Below, piece by piece: positions 1 through 6,908 of a stretch of 13,535 bases of DNA. The notes below the pieces were generated by a model. That model searched no databases and was not told the origin of the DNA. It worked only from the letters and a program-made list of their open reading frames with translations. This DNA is from Bin87 sp964502995 (lineage in GTDB: Bacteria; Chloroflexota; Dehalococcoidia; Lucifugimonadales; UBA3495), in the NCBI GenBank assembly GCA_964502995.1, contig CAZCZB010000083.1, positions 1 through 13,535 of the forward strand, in the 5' to 3' direction. Position 1 is the first letter of the stretch. Every line of letters starts with the position of its first letter. Made by a program: the position numbers and the translations under genes.

Positions 1-309
1 ACCATGGAGCACTACGCTTCCACCGGTCAGGTCCTCGGCAAGGGCACCCACGACCTCGAAGGTTACAACATCGAGGGCAAGGGCTACTTCGGTCCTGGCG
101 AACTCCCCATCTTCGAGCCCGGCTTCTTCGACATGCCCCACGGCGACACCTCCGAGTGGGCGTTTGACCAGTTGAAGGACGCTGCGCGCGCGAACGGCAA
201 CGAGATCACCGACGATATGCTCGAAGCCTTCCGCGTCGACGTCACCCGTGGCCTCGGCCAGAGCACCGACAACGTCGACATGATGTACGAGGAGGAAGAC
301 TACATCTAA
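1..309 (+). CDS. C-terminal end of an unrecognised protein (5' partial)
   Basis: The reading frame is open to the left edge of the window, with a Thr codon at 1-3 before the first ATG at 4, so this is most likely the last 100 or so residues of a longer gene. I do not recognise the family. What can be seen is a soluble, acidic segment rich in Gly and aromatic residues at the start (GKGYFGPGELPIFEPGFFD), then a predicted helical part and a very acidic tail ending EEEDYI. There is no signal peptide, membrane segment or known motif. Codon use is strongly GC-biased at third positions, which supports real coding. A separate 101-residue protein starting at 4 is possible but less likely, because no upstream sequence is available to show a ribosome binding site. 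Confidence 0.6.
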   Translation, partial: TMEHYASTGQVLGKGTHDLEGYNIEGKGYFGPGELPIFEPGFFDMPHGDTSEWAFDQLKDAARANGNEITDDMLEAFRVDVTRGLGQSTDNVDMMYEEEDYI

Positions 310-356
310 ACGGTGTAGCCAACCGAATCCGTCGGTCCTCCGGAAACGGAGATCGT

Positions 357-385
357 GTAGGGGCAGGTTTCAAACCTGCCCCTAC
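357..385. repeat. GTAGGGGC-armed palindrome, TTTCAAA centre
   Basis: Perfect 14-bp inverted repeat (GTAGGGGCAGGTTT and its complement) around a single central C. It belongs to the same family as the copies at 441, 511, 600, 8791, 10759 and 10826, which share the GTAGGGGC arms but differ in the centre. Confidence 0.9.
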
Positions 386-440
386 GTTTGTTTATGCCTG
401 CCGCGTTGGGCTGACCAGATTCAGGCCGATGTAGCTAAAA

Positions 441-468
441 GTAGGGGCGAATAATCATTCGCCCCTGC
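441..468. repeat. GTAGGGGC-armed palindrome, AATAAT centre
   Basis: Arms GTAGGGGCGAAT and ATTCGCCCCTGC, with one mismatch to perfect complementarity, around a 4-nt centre. It matches the perfect copy at 8791-8818 closely. Confidence 0.88.
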
Positions 469-510
469 GGGAGAGTAGGTTGGGGGTTGCCGACGATTTA
501 AGCCCGGCGT

Positions 511-539
511 GCAGGCGCAGGTTTCAAACCTGCCCCTGC
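511..539. repeat. GTAGGGGC-family palindrome, TTTCAAA centre
   Basis: Reads GCAGGCGCAGGTTT, central C, then AAACCTGCCCCTGC. This is the 357-385 type with outer T-to-C changes and one unpaired arm position, so it is a slightly decayed copy. Confidence 0.85.
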
Positions 540-554
540 GTCTGGTTGAGCGCC

Positions 555-574
555 CGCCCGGTTCCAACCGGGCG
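555..574. repeat. 9-bp hairpin CGCCCGGTT / AACCGGGCG
   Basis: Perfect 9-bp inverted repeat with a 2-nt loop (CC). Its arms are unlike the GTAGGGGC family. It lies between convergent gene ends and could help terminate transcription, but no T-run follows. Confidence 0.6.
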
Positions 575-599
575 TGTAGGCGTTGGTGAGGGGAAAAGA

Positions 600-627
600 A
601 TAGGGGCGAATGATTATTCGCCCCTAC
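600..627. repeat. GTAGGGGC-family palindrome, AATAAT centre
   Basis: TAGGGGCGAATGATTATTCG followed by CCCCTAC. The inner pairing has one mismatch near the centre. It ends 22 bp past the stop codon of the minus-strand TIR-protein gene, where it could act as that gene's 3' hairpin. Confidence 0.85.
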
Positions 628-649
628 GGGTGGTTGGGGTTGGCGTCCG

Positions 650-1933
650 CTAGAGTTGCATGGTTCGCGGGTCCACGGCCTGCCGCGGCGGCTTGGCGGC
701 GTTTGCCGGCTGCTCGTCCCGCAGGTTCTGGATCAAATCGGCCAGGACCGTCTGGTATTCCTCGGATCCCTCGGACTGGCCGGCGAGATCGAAGACGCGG
801 TGGTCCTCCTTCAACAGCCGGGCCTGGCGATTGCGGCCGGCGGTCATCACCCCGTCGGCGTCCGCCAGGAACAGCGTCCAGCGGTCGTTGGTGTTTTCCG
901 ATTCCTGGGCGGCGGTGATGTCGTTGCGCACCGTCTCGCTGTCCAGCGCCGTGTCGGAGCAGATGACGATGAGGCGGTCGTAGTGGCGCACCCACCGCTC
1001 AATCTCCTCTTCGCCGGAGGTTGCGCGGCGGTCAACCAGCGGGTTGCCCCGGAATCCCTCGGCGAACACCCAGGTGCGCACCCCCTGCGTCCGCAGGTTG
1101 GCCTCCAGTTGCCGGGCGAAGTCGATGTCGGCGGTGGAGCAGGAGATGTGGACCTCCAGCGTGGTCACCGGCGCATCGGACACTGAGTCCTGGATGTCGG
1201 AGACCGCGATGGGGATCCCGGAACCCAGGATGAACGACGACGGCAACGCGCCGCGGGATCGCAGCAGGGTGTCCAGGCCGATGGTGCTGGGAGCGTCGTG
1301 GCGCACGTTTTCCAGACCGACCGCTGCGTCCATGGCGCAGTTCTGGAAAACGGTGTAGCCGATGATGCAGTTGTTGAAGTCGGCGGACGAGGTGTCCACG
1401 TCGTTGAGGCGAGCTTCGTAGAAGTCGGCCTCGTTCAGCACGGCTTCGGAGAGGTTAGTGCGCGACAGGTTGGCCCCGTTGAGGCTGGCGCCGGTCAGAA
1501 TCGCGCCGGACAGGTTGGCCCGGTCCAGATTGGTCCGGTCCAGGTTGGCGTTGGTCAGGTCGGCGCCGGACAGGTTCGCCTCCGAGAGGGTGGCGAGGTC
1601 CAGGTTGATGCCGGCGAGGTTGGCGTTGCGCAGGTCCGCGCCCCGCAGGTTCGCGCCCGACGCGATGGCGCGGCTCATGTTCACTTCCCGCAGGTCGGCG
1701 CGGTAGAAGTGGGCGTCGTTCATGTAGCTGTTGGACAGGTCGCCACGCCTGACCATGGCGCCCATGAAATCGCCGTTGCGCAGGTCCGCGCCCCGCAGGT
1801 TCACCATGGGGATGCGGGAGTGGCTCATGTAACACTCGTTCAGGTCCAGGGGCGTGTTGGGGTTTTCCTCCCGCCATGCAGCCACCGCATCGCGTCCCCG
1901 CTTCACGATCTGGACCAATTCCATGTTGGCCAT
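650..1933 (-). CDS. Pentapeptide-repeat protein with C-terminal TIR-like domain
   Basis: A 427-residue protein. Residues 45-189 form about 29 uninterrupted pentapeptide repeats of the A(D/N)LXX type, expected to fold as a right-handed quadrilateral beta helix. A linker at about 205-235 (GLENV, STIGLDTL, LPSSFILGSG) resembles the segment that joins pentapeptide repeats to TIR domains in a known bacterial architecture. The TIR-like domain starts at about 259 (LEVHISCS, FARQLEANL, GVRTWV) and runs to about 360. In TIR NADases the third conserved block ends in W-x3-E; aligned without gaps here, SETVRND has Thr334 for Trp and Asp338 for the catalytic Glu, so NAD cleavage is doubtful. There is no signal peptide, so it is probably cytoplasmic. 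The start at 1933 is favoured by GGAG 8 nt upstream; a Met at codon 4 is less well placed. The function is not known; a scaffold or sensing role is inferred. Confidence 0.87.
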   Translation of the reverse strand: MANMELVQIVKRGRDAVAAWREENPNTPLDLNECYMSHSRIPMVNLRGADLRNGDFMGAMVRRGDLSNSYMNDAHFYRADLREVNMSRAIASGANLRGADLRNANLAGINLDLATLSEANLSGADLTNANLDRTNLDRANLSGAILTGASLNGANLSRTNLSEAVLNEADFYEARLNDVDTSSADFNNCIIGYTVFQNCAMDAAVGLENVRHDAPSTIGLDTLLRSRGALPSSFILGSGIPIAVSDIQDSVSDAPVTTLEVHISCSTADIDFARQLEANLRTQGVRTWVFAEGFRGNPLVDRRATSGEEEIERWVRHYDRLIVICSDTALDSETVRNDITAAQESENTNDRWTLFLADADGVMTAGRNRQARLLKEDHRVFDLAGQSEGSEEYQTVLADLIQNLRDEQPANAAKPPRQAVDPRTMQL

Positions 1934-2133
1934 TGATAAGTCTCCAGTAGGGTATAGTGGGCGATTTTAGCACAAAACCGGGTGCGGGATGGTTTACGCA
2001 GCCCGGGACCAATCCGGCGGCCGTTGCCGGCGGCAAACCCGCCATCCGCTCAAAACCGGACTTGCCGAATACGGGCATTGCCGCTCCAATCCCTTGTATA
2101 AAATAGATCAACCCTTCCGCAGGAGATGTCAGC

Positions 2134-2610
2134 ATGACAAGGAACATTGTGTTGATTGCGCTCGTTTTGGCATTGAGCCTCGCCCTCGCCTGTGGGGCCG
2201 GCAAATCCGATAACGAGGCGGTTGCAGCGCCGGAAACCGACCACATGGTGGCGCAGGCCACCCTCACCGCCTATTACATCGACGCCGCCATCAAGGCGGG
2301 AATGACTCCCCAGGAGATCAACGTGACGCTGGGCAAGATCGCCGGCAGCACCGTGATTTCCGAGTTCTGGATCAGCGACGAAAACGGGCACATCGCATAC
2401 ACCACCGAGCCCGGGCTTGGCTTCGCTTTCCCGACCAACCCCGACGCCGATACGCAGGCGGCGCCGTTTGCCAACCTGCTGCTGGGCGCGGAGACGGTTG
2501 TGATCCAGGATGCGCAGCCCCGGGAGATCGACGGGGAATTGTTCCAGTACGTCGGCGTCGCCGGCATTGATCGGCCCCGCATCGTGCAGGTCGGTTTCGA
2601 CCGGCAGTGA
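2134..2610 (+). CDS. Lipoprotein with Cache-like sensor domain
   Basis: A 158-residue protein. Residues 1-20 form a lipoprotein signal peptide: Arg3, a hydrophobic core, and the lipobox LALAC with Cys20 as the predicted lipidation site, so the mature protein should be anchored outside the cell membrane. The rest looks like a single Cache/PAS-like extracytoplasmic ligand-binding fold: a helix at about 38-65, then strands with the typical segments EFWISDENGHIAYTT, a Q-A-A-P-F block near 108, and VIQDAQPREIDGELFQYVGV. Such domains usually head chemoreceptors or histidine kinases, but here no signalling domain follows, so it is a stand-alone binding or accessory protein; the ligand is unknown. 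AGGAG ends 8 nt before the ATG. A weak promoter-like TTGCCG (2078) and TAAAAT (2099) precede it. It is divergent from the TIR-protein gene, 200 bp away. Confidence 0.8.
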   Translation: MTRNIVLIALVLALSLALACGAGKSDNEAVAAPETDHMVAQATLTAYYIDAAIKAGMTPQEINVTLGKIAGSTVISEFWISDENGHIAYTTEPGLGFAFPTNPDADTQAAPFANLLLGAETVVIQDAQPREIDGELFQYVGVAGIDRPRIVQVGFDRQ

Positions 2611-2634
2611 TTCCGGCTGGACTGCAGCGCCGTC

Positions 2635-2657
2635 GGAATCGGGACCGGCCCGATTCC
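2635..2657 (+). terminator. Possible terminator hairpin after the lipoprotein gene
   Basis: Perfect 9-bp stem GGAATCGGG / CCCGATTCC with a 5-nt ACCGG loop, starting 25 nt after the stop codon. The stem is stable, but no T-run follows, so intrinsic termination is uncertain. Confidence 0.4.
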
Positions 2658-2782
2658 GGGTGTGCGGTGCGGAGATCGTAGCGGACACGGACAAACCATG
2701 TCCTGGGGCGCCCCGATACCCGGAGCCGGCACAGTGCCGGGCCTTTTCAAAGTTCCCGCATGCCTGATTTTCCGCTCGTCCT

Positions 2783-2821
2783 GAGCCTGTCGAAGGACGC
2801 CCCCTGTGGTTCGACAAGCTC
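2783..2821. repeat. Inverted repeat GAGCCTGTCGAA / TTCGACAAGCTC
   Basis: Two 12-bp arms (2783-2794 and 2810-2821) with one mismatch and a 15-nt spacer; the left arm is embedded in the sub-palindrome GTCC...GGAC. The motif is familiar to me as an interspersed repeat of many bacterial genomes. It is unrelated to the GTAGGGGC family. Confidence 0.7.
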
Positions 2822-2883
2822 CCCCCAAATGCGGACGTTCTTCATCATGAGCGGAAGGTTGGTGACTTTGAAACGGCCGTGCT

Positions 2884-2913
2884 GTACGGGGCAACACAAG
2901 GGTCGCCCCTGCG
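2884..2913. repeat. Degenerate GTAGGGGC-type palindrome
   Basis: TACGGGGC on the left and GCCCCTGC on the right enclose an AAC-ACAAGGG-T centre. The arms pair imperfectly, so this looks like a decayed member of the family with a third type of centre. Confidence 0.5.
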
Positions 2914-2974
2914 CCGGTATGCGGTGCGGAGCGGGCGCGAAGGATTGTTCGCCGCGGCGCAGGGGCCGGCGGTT

Positions 2975-3004
2975 TTGACTATCACCGTGGAAAAACATTA
3001 CTAT
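2975..3004 (+). promoter_or_regulatory. Sigma-70-type promoter of coaX
   Basis: A -35 box TTGACT (2975-2980) and a -10 box TACTAT (2999-3004) are separated by 18 nt. Transcription would begin at about 3011, only about 10 nt before the coaX ATG, and no Shine-Dalgarno sequence precedes that ATG. A near-leaderless mRNA is therefore likely. Confidence 0.65.
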
Positions 3005-3020
3005 TGGCGCGGGTTTTGAG

Positions 3021-3896
3021 ATGCTGCTTACCATCGACATCGGCAATACCGCCGTCACCATGGGCGTGTTCCGGGACGTGATTTCGGGTGGGTCTGACGA
3101 CCCCGACGCCGACCCGGTGGAGCGGCTGGTGACCACGCTGCGGGTGGCCACCGACGCGCGCCGGCTGGCCGATGAATACGGCATCCTCCTGAAAAACCTG
3201 CTGGAGTTTCGCGGCATCGAGATCGCCAACATCAACGCTGCGTGCATCTGCTCGGTGGTGCCGCCCCTGACGGGGATGTTCGAGGACGTTTGCCTGCGCT
3301 TTTTCGGCGTAACACCCCTGATGGTCACATCCCAGCTTGACCTGGGTATGCCCGTGTTGTACGACAATCCACGGGACGTGGGCGCCGACCGGATCGTGGA
3401 CGCGGTGGCCGCCGCCAGGCTCTACGGCACGCCGACCATTGTGGTCGATCTGGGCACCGCCACCGTGTTTGACGCGGTGACGCGGAACGGCGAGTACCTG
3501 GGCGGCGCGATTACCCCGGGCATCAACCTGTCCGTGGACGCCCTGTACCAGAACACCTCGCTGCTGCGGCGCGTGGAACTGACCGCGCCCCGGGACGCCG
3601 TGGGGCGCAACACGACGGCCGCGCTGCAGTCCGGCATCGTCTTTGGCTACGCCGGCCTGGTCACGACCATGGTTGAGCGATTCAAGCAGGAGATCGGAAC
3701 CGATGCCCGGGTAGTTGGCACCGGGGGTCTCGTGACCGTCATCGCGGATCATGCCCCCGTATTTGACGCCGTCAACCAGGAGTTGACCCTGGTGGGGCTG
3801 GACCTGATTTATCAGATGAACACGCGCGCTGCCTCGCAACCCTGCGCCTCGTCGTCCGTCGGCAATTCTGCTCAAACGCAACCCGTCGAGGGATGA
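3021..3896 (+). CDS. coaX: Type III pantothenate kinase
   Basis: A 291-residue cytoplasmic enzyme that phosphorylates pantothenate with ATP, the first step of coenzyme A synthesis. Residues typical of the type III (ASKHA-fold) family are present: DIGNT at 6-10 (phosphate-binding loop), PRDVGADR with Asp123 as the expected catalytic base, DLGTAT at 143-148, GGAITPG at 161-167, GTGG at 233-236 and LVGL near the end. Type III enzymes typically need a monovalent cation such as K+ and are not inhibited by CoA. The protein is somewhat longer than the usual 255-260 residues because of an acidic insert at about 22-34 and a polar 25-residue tail after the last conserved motif. The ATG at 3021 begins directly at the conserved N-terminal strand. 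coaBC follows 43 nt later in the same direction, giving a CoA-synthesis pair. Confidence 0.95.
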   Translation: MLLTIDIGNTAVTMGVFRDVISGGSDDPDADPVERLVTTLRVATDARRLADEYGILLKNLLEFRGIEIANINAACICSVVPPLTGMFEDVCLRFFGVTPLMVTSQLDLGMPVLYDNPRDVGADRIVDAVAAARLYGTPTIVVDLGTATVFDAVTRNGEYLGGAITPGINLSVDALYQNTSLLRRVELTAPRDAVGRNTTAALQSGIVFGYAGLVTTMVERFKQEIGTDARVVGTGGLVTVIADHAPVFDAVNQELTLVGLDLIYQMNTRAASQPCASSSVGNSAQTQPVEG

Positions 3897-3939
3897 ACGG
3901 ACGCCGGAGTCCAACAACCGAGAGACGGCAGACCAAACG

Positions 3940-5160
3940 GTGATTGATATGCAGTCCGCCCTTGCCGGAAAGAACATCGTACTGGGCGTAACGGGCAGCA
4001 TCGCCTGTTACAAGGCGCTGGACCTGGCGAGCAAGTTGGTGCAGGCCGGCGCGAACGTGGAAACCATCCTCAGCTACGGCGCGACGCAGTTTGTGACTCC
4101 GCTGGCGTTCCGCAGCCTCACGCACCGCGCGGTCGTCACCGACACCTTTGATCCCAACTCGGAGCAGAGCGTCGAACACGTCGCGATGGCGCGTTGGGCC
4201 GACATCGTGGTGATCGCGCCGGCCACGGTTCACTGCATCGCCAAGCTTGCCGGTGGGCTGGCCGACGATCCGCTGACCACCACGGTGATTGCCACCGAGG
4301 CGCCCCTGCTGGTGGCGCCGGCAATGGACGCCAACATGTACGACCATCCGGCCACGCAGGAGAACGTGGCCCGTCTGCGCGCTCGCGGGGTGATGTTCGC
4401 CGGGCCCGCGCCGGGTCGCCTGGCGTCGGGACTCATGGGAATGGGCCGCCTGGTGGAACCGGCGGACCTGCTGGGCCACATCGCCGCCGCGCTGGGGAGG
4501 CATGGCGACCTCGCCGGGCGCAAGGTGATCATCAGCGCGGGCGGTACGCAGGAGGCCATTGACCCCGTGCGCGTCATCACCAACCACTCGTCGGGCCGCA
4601 TGGGGTACGCCGTCGCCGAGGCCGCCCGCGACCGCGGCGCGGACGTCGTGCTGGTTACCGCGCCCACCGCGCTGCCCGACCCGCCGCTGGTTCGCGTGGC
4701 CGCCGTGCGTTCGGCTCAGGATATGTGCGACGCCGTGCTGGCCGAGACTCCTACCGCCGACGCCCTGATCATGGCCGCCGCCGTTGCGGACTACCGTCCG
4801 GCCGTGGCCGCCGAGCAGAAGATCAAGAAAACGGCGGCCGACGAGATGTCTATTGACTTGGAAAAAACCACCGATATACTTGCGACCGCAATGGGTGATT
4901 TCGTGCGCGTCGGGTTCTCGGCCGAGAGCGAAAACCTGGAAGCCAACGCTTCCGACAAGGTCCGTCGCAAGTCCCTGGACCTGATCGTCGCCAACGATAT
5001 TACCGAGGAGGGCAGCGGATTCGGCGTGGATACCAATCGGGTCGTTTTGATTGACCGCGAACTGCGCGCCGAAAGACTGCCCCTGCTCACCAAGTATGAG
5101 GTTGGTCATCGGATACTTGACCGGGTGGTTGCCCTGCTGGGAGGCGGCAACAGCGGATGA
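3940..5160 (+). CDS. coaBC: Bifunctional phosphopantothenoylcysteine decarboxylase/phosphopantothenate-cysteine ligase
   Basis: A 406-residue two-domain enzyme of CoA synthesis. The CoaC half (about 10-185) is an FMN-dependent decarboxylase: VTGSIACYKA at 17-26, the active-site His80, and APATVHCIAKLAGGLADD. The CoaB half (about 192-400) joins 4'-phosphopantothenate to cysteine: SAGGTQEAIDPVR at 199-211, NHSSGRMG, AAAVADYRP, KIKK at 294-297, and GFSAES. Two residues that matter in the E. coli decarboxylase differ: Asn125 of PAMN is Asp130 here (PAMDANM), and Cys158 is Ser163 (LASGLMGMGR). The chosen start is GTG at 3940; ATG at 3949 is equally possible, since neither has a good ribosome binding site (only GAGAGA at 3920). 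The gene follows coaX by 43 nt and is probably co-transcribed with it. Confidence 0.95.
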   Translation: MIDMQSALAGKNIVLGVTGSIACYKALDLASKLVQAGANVETILSYGATQFVTPLAFRSLTHRAVVTDTFDPNSEQSVEHVAMARWADIVVIAPATVHCIAKLAGGLADDPLTTTVIATEAPLLVAPAMDANMYDHPATQENVARLRARGVMFAGPAPGRLASGLMGMGRLVEPADLLGHIAAALGRHGDLAGRKVIISAGGTQEAIDPVRVITNHSSGRMGYAVAEAARDRGADVVLVTAPTALPDPPLVRVAAVRSAQDMCDAVLAETPTADALIMAAAVADYRPAVAAEQKIKKTAADEMSIDLEKTTDILATAMGDFVRVGFSAESENLEANASDKVRRKSLDLIVANDITEEGSGFGVDTNRVVLIDRELRAERLPLLTKYEVGHRILDRVVALLGGGNSG

Positions 5161-5243
5161 CCCACGTATCGATCTTAATTCATTTGCATAACGATCAATA
5201 ACAGACCAAATAACACAATAGCCGATTGTAATGAGGCGTTCCC

Positions 5244-6908
5244 ATGAGACCTACCTATAGCCTCAGTATGCTCCGCGGCGACCTGTTTGGCGGGATCACC
5301 GCGTCGGTTGTCGGACTGCCCGTCGCCCTGGCCTTCGGAGTTGCCTCCGGCCTTGGCCCCATCGCCGGTATGTACGGCGCGATTGCCGTGGGGTTCTTTG
5401 CCGCCGTTTTCGGCGGCACCCGTTCGCAGATTTCCGGACCCACCGGCCCGATGAGCGTGGCGATGGCGGTGATCGTCACCGTCCACTCGGAGGGCGATTT
5501 CGCCAGGGCGTTCACGGTGGTGATGCTGGCGGGGGTGATCCAGATGCTCCTGGGAGCGATCAGGATCGGGAGGTTCGTGGCCTATACCCCGTACTCCGTG
5601 ATCTCCGGTTTCATGACCGGAATCGGAATCATTGTGATGCTGGTGCAGGTGGCGCCGTTCGTTGGGTCGGACGCGGTGGCCGGCGGCGTGATCAGCAAAA
5701 TCCAGGCGCTGCCCGACGACGTCTCCAATGCCCAGGTTCACGCCCTGATCGTGGCCGCCATCACCCTGCTGGTGGGTGTGTTGTGGCCGCGCCAGGCCCG
5801 GCGTTTCCTGCCCGCTCCGCTGGCGGCAATGATTGTCGGGTCGGCCGTCGGCATATTCTGGTTGAACAACCTGTCGGTGATTGGCGACGTGCCCACGGGC
5901 CTGCCCGAATTGCAGTTGCCGGTTTTCGACATCGGGTTCATCCTCAGTTCGCTCACCCCGGCGCTGATCCTGGCGCTGCTGGGTTCCATCGACAGCCTGC
6001 TCACGTCGCTGATCGCCGACTCGTTGACGCGCACCCGGCACAACGCCAACCGTGAATTGATCGGCCAGGGCCTGGGCAACACCATCGCCGGCCTGATCGG
6101 CGGCCTGCCCGGCGCGGGCGCCACCCTGGGCACCGTGATCAACATACGCTCCGGCGGACGCACTCCGTTCTCGGGCGTTGTGCGTGCGGCCGTTCTCCTG
6201 GCCCTGGTGCTGGGACTCGGTCGGTATGTGACCGAGATCCCCCACGCGGTGCTGGCCGGCATCCTGATGAAAGTGGGCTGGGACATCATCGACTGGAAAC
6301 TGATCAGGCGGGCGCATCGCATCCAACGGGACCATCTGGTCGTGATGCTGATAACCCTGGCGCTGACAGTGTTCCTCGACCTGGTGACCGCCATCGCCAT
6401 CGGCCTGATCGCCGCCGGCATGGTTGCGGCCCGGCAGGTTGAGCGTCAGGAACTGGACAGCGTGGTGTCCACGCCGCTGCTGGACCAAACCTTCCTGTAC
6501 GACTCGCCGGAGGAAGCCGCGGCCGCCAACGACGGCGACGAACTGGCCGCCCGGTGCGGGGTCGTGGGAATGCGCGGCCGGTTCTCGGTGGCGTCGTCAA
6601 GCAACCTGGTGAACACCATCGGCGGCGACATTCGGGACCACGAGGTGGTGATATTCGACTTCTCCGATACGCTGTACATGGACGACTCGGCGGCCATGGT
6701 GGTGGAGCAGATGATTGACATCGCCACGGAAGAGGACACCGAGTCCATCGTGATGGGACTGTCCGGCTCGGCTGTGGAGAGCAACCTGACCGGGTTGAAC
6801 ATCCTGGCGAAAGTTCCCGAGGATCGTTTCGTGGATGACCTCGACGGTGCCCGCGAGGTTGCGATGCGGATCCTGCACGTTGAACCGGAGCCCGCGGAGG
6901 CGAACTGA
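5244..6908 (+). CDS. SulP/SLC26-family anion transporter with STAS domain
   Basis: A 554-residue inner-membrane protein. Residues 1 to about 395 are strongly hydrophobic, with the many helices of the SulP fold. Landmarks are SGPTGPM at 64-70 in the anion-binding region, TPYSVISGFMTGIG at 115-128, and SLTRTRHNANRELIGQGLGN at 260-279, a hallmark of the family. A cytoplasmic STAS domain occupies about 437-545, with the DDSAA loop at 480-484; Ser482 sits where anti-sigma-factor antagonists are phosphorylated. Members carry sulfate, bicarbonate or other anions, and the substrate cannot be told from the sequence. GAGG lies 7 nt before the ATG. Its stop overlaps the start of the next gene (TGATG), so the two are probably translated in a coupled way. 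The preceding 83 bp are AT-rich and may hold a promoter. Confidence 0.93.
   Translation: MRPTYSLSMLRGDLFGGITASVVGLPVALAFGVASGLGPIAGMYGAIAVGFFAAVFGGTRSQISGPTGPMSVAMAVIVTVHSEGDFARAFTVVMLAGVIQMLLGAIRIGRFVAYTPYSVISGFMTGIGIIVMLVQVAPFVGSDAVAGGVISKIQALPDDVSNAQVHALIVAAITLLVGVLWPRQARRFLPAPLAAMIVGSAVGIFWLNNLSVIGDVPTGLPELQLPVFDIGFILSSLTPALILALLGSIDSLLTSLIADSLTRTRHNANRELIGQGLGNTIAGLIGGLPGAGATLGTVINIRSGGRTPFSGVVRAAVLLALVLGLGRYVTEIPHAVLAGILMKVGWDIIDWKLIRRAHRIQRDHLVVMLITLALTVFLDLVTAIAIGLIAAGMVAARQVERQELDSVVSTPLLDQTFLYDSPEEAAAANDGDELAARCGVVGMRGRFSVASSSNLVNTIGGDIRDHEVVIFDFSDTLYMDDSAAMVVEQMIDIATEEDTESIVMGLSGSAVESNLTGLNILAKVPEDRFVDDLDGAREVAMRILHVEPEPAEAN

Larger units (their letters stand above)
310..649. other. 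Gene-free spacer packed with palindromes
   Basis: No convincing coding region lies on either strand between the partial gene and the TIR-protein gene. The stretch is dominated by four copies of a palindromic repeat family and one unrelated hairpin, listed separately. The two flanking genes end here in convergent orientation, so one or more of the hairpins may also stop transcription, although none is followed by a clear T-run. Confidence 0.7.
2611..3020. other. Gene-free spacer with hairpin and degenerate repeats
   Basis: I see no supportable gene in this stretch. It holds a 9-bp hairpin just after the lipoprotein gene, a GAGCCTGTCGAA inverted pair, two decayed GTAGGGGC-like palindromes (about 2884-2913 and 2930-2965), and the coaX promoter at its right end. 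Confidence 0.65.

Noticed and set aside
357..627. Possible CRISPR array (repeated units with spacing)
   Set aside because: The units are self-complementary, irregularly spaced, of two sequence types, and the intervals are not uniform spacers; no cas genes are present.
1298..1936. Plus-strand frame with GQVG/VQVG-like repeats
   Set aside because: The repeat is the antisense image of the pentapeptide repeats on the minus strand.
3772..5109. Long minus-strand open frame (445 codons) opposite coaBC
   Set aside because: It is antisense to clear coaX/coaBC coding sequence; the frame is open because of high GC at third positions, and the His/Gly/Arg-rich product has no domain.
5175..6488. Minus-strand open frame (437 codons) opposite the SulP gene
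   Set aside because: Antisense shadow of a well-supported membrane transporter; the product is a low-complexity His/Gln/Arg-rich sequence.
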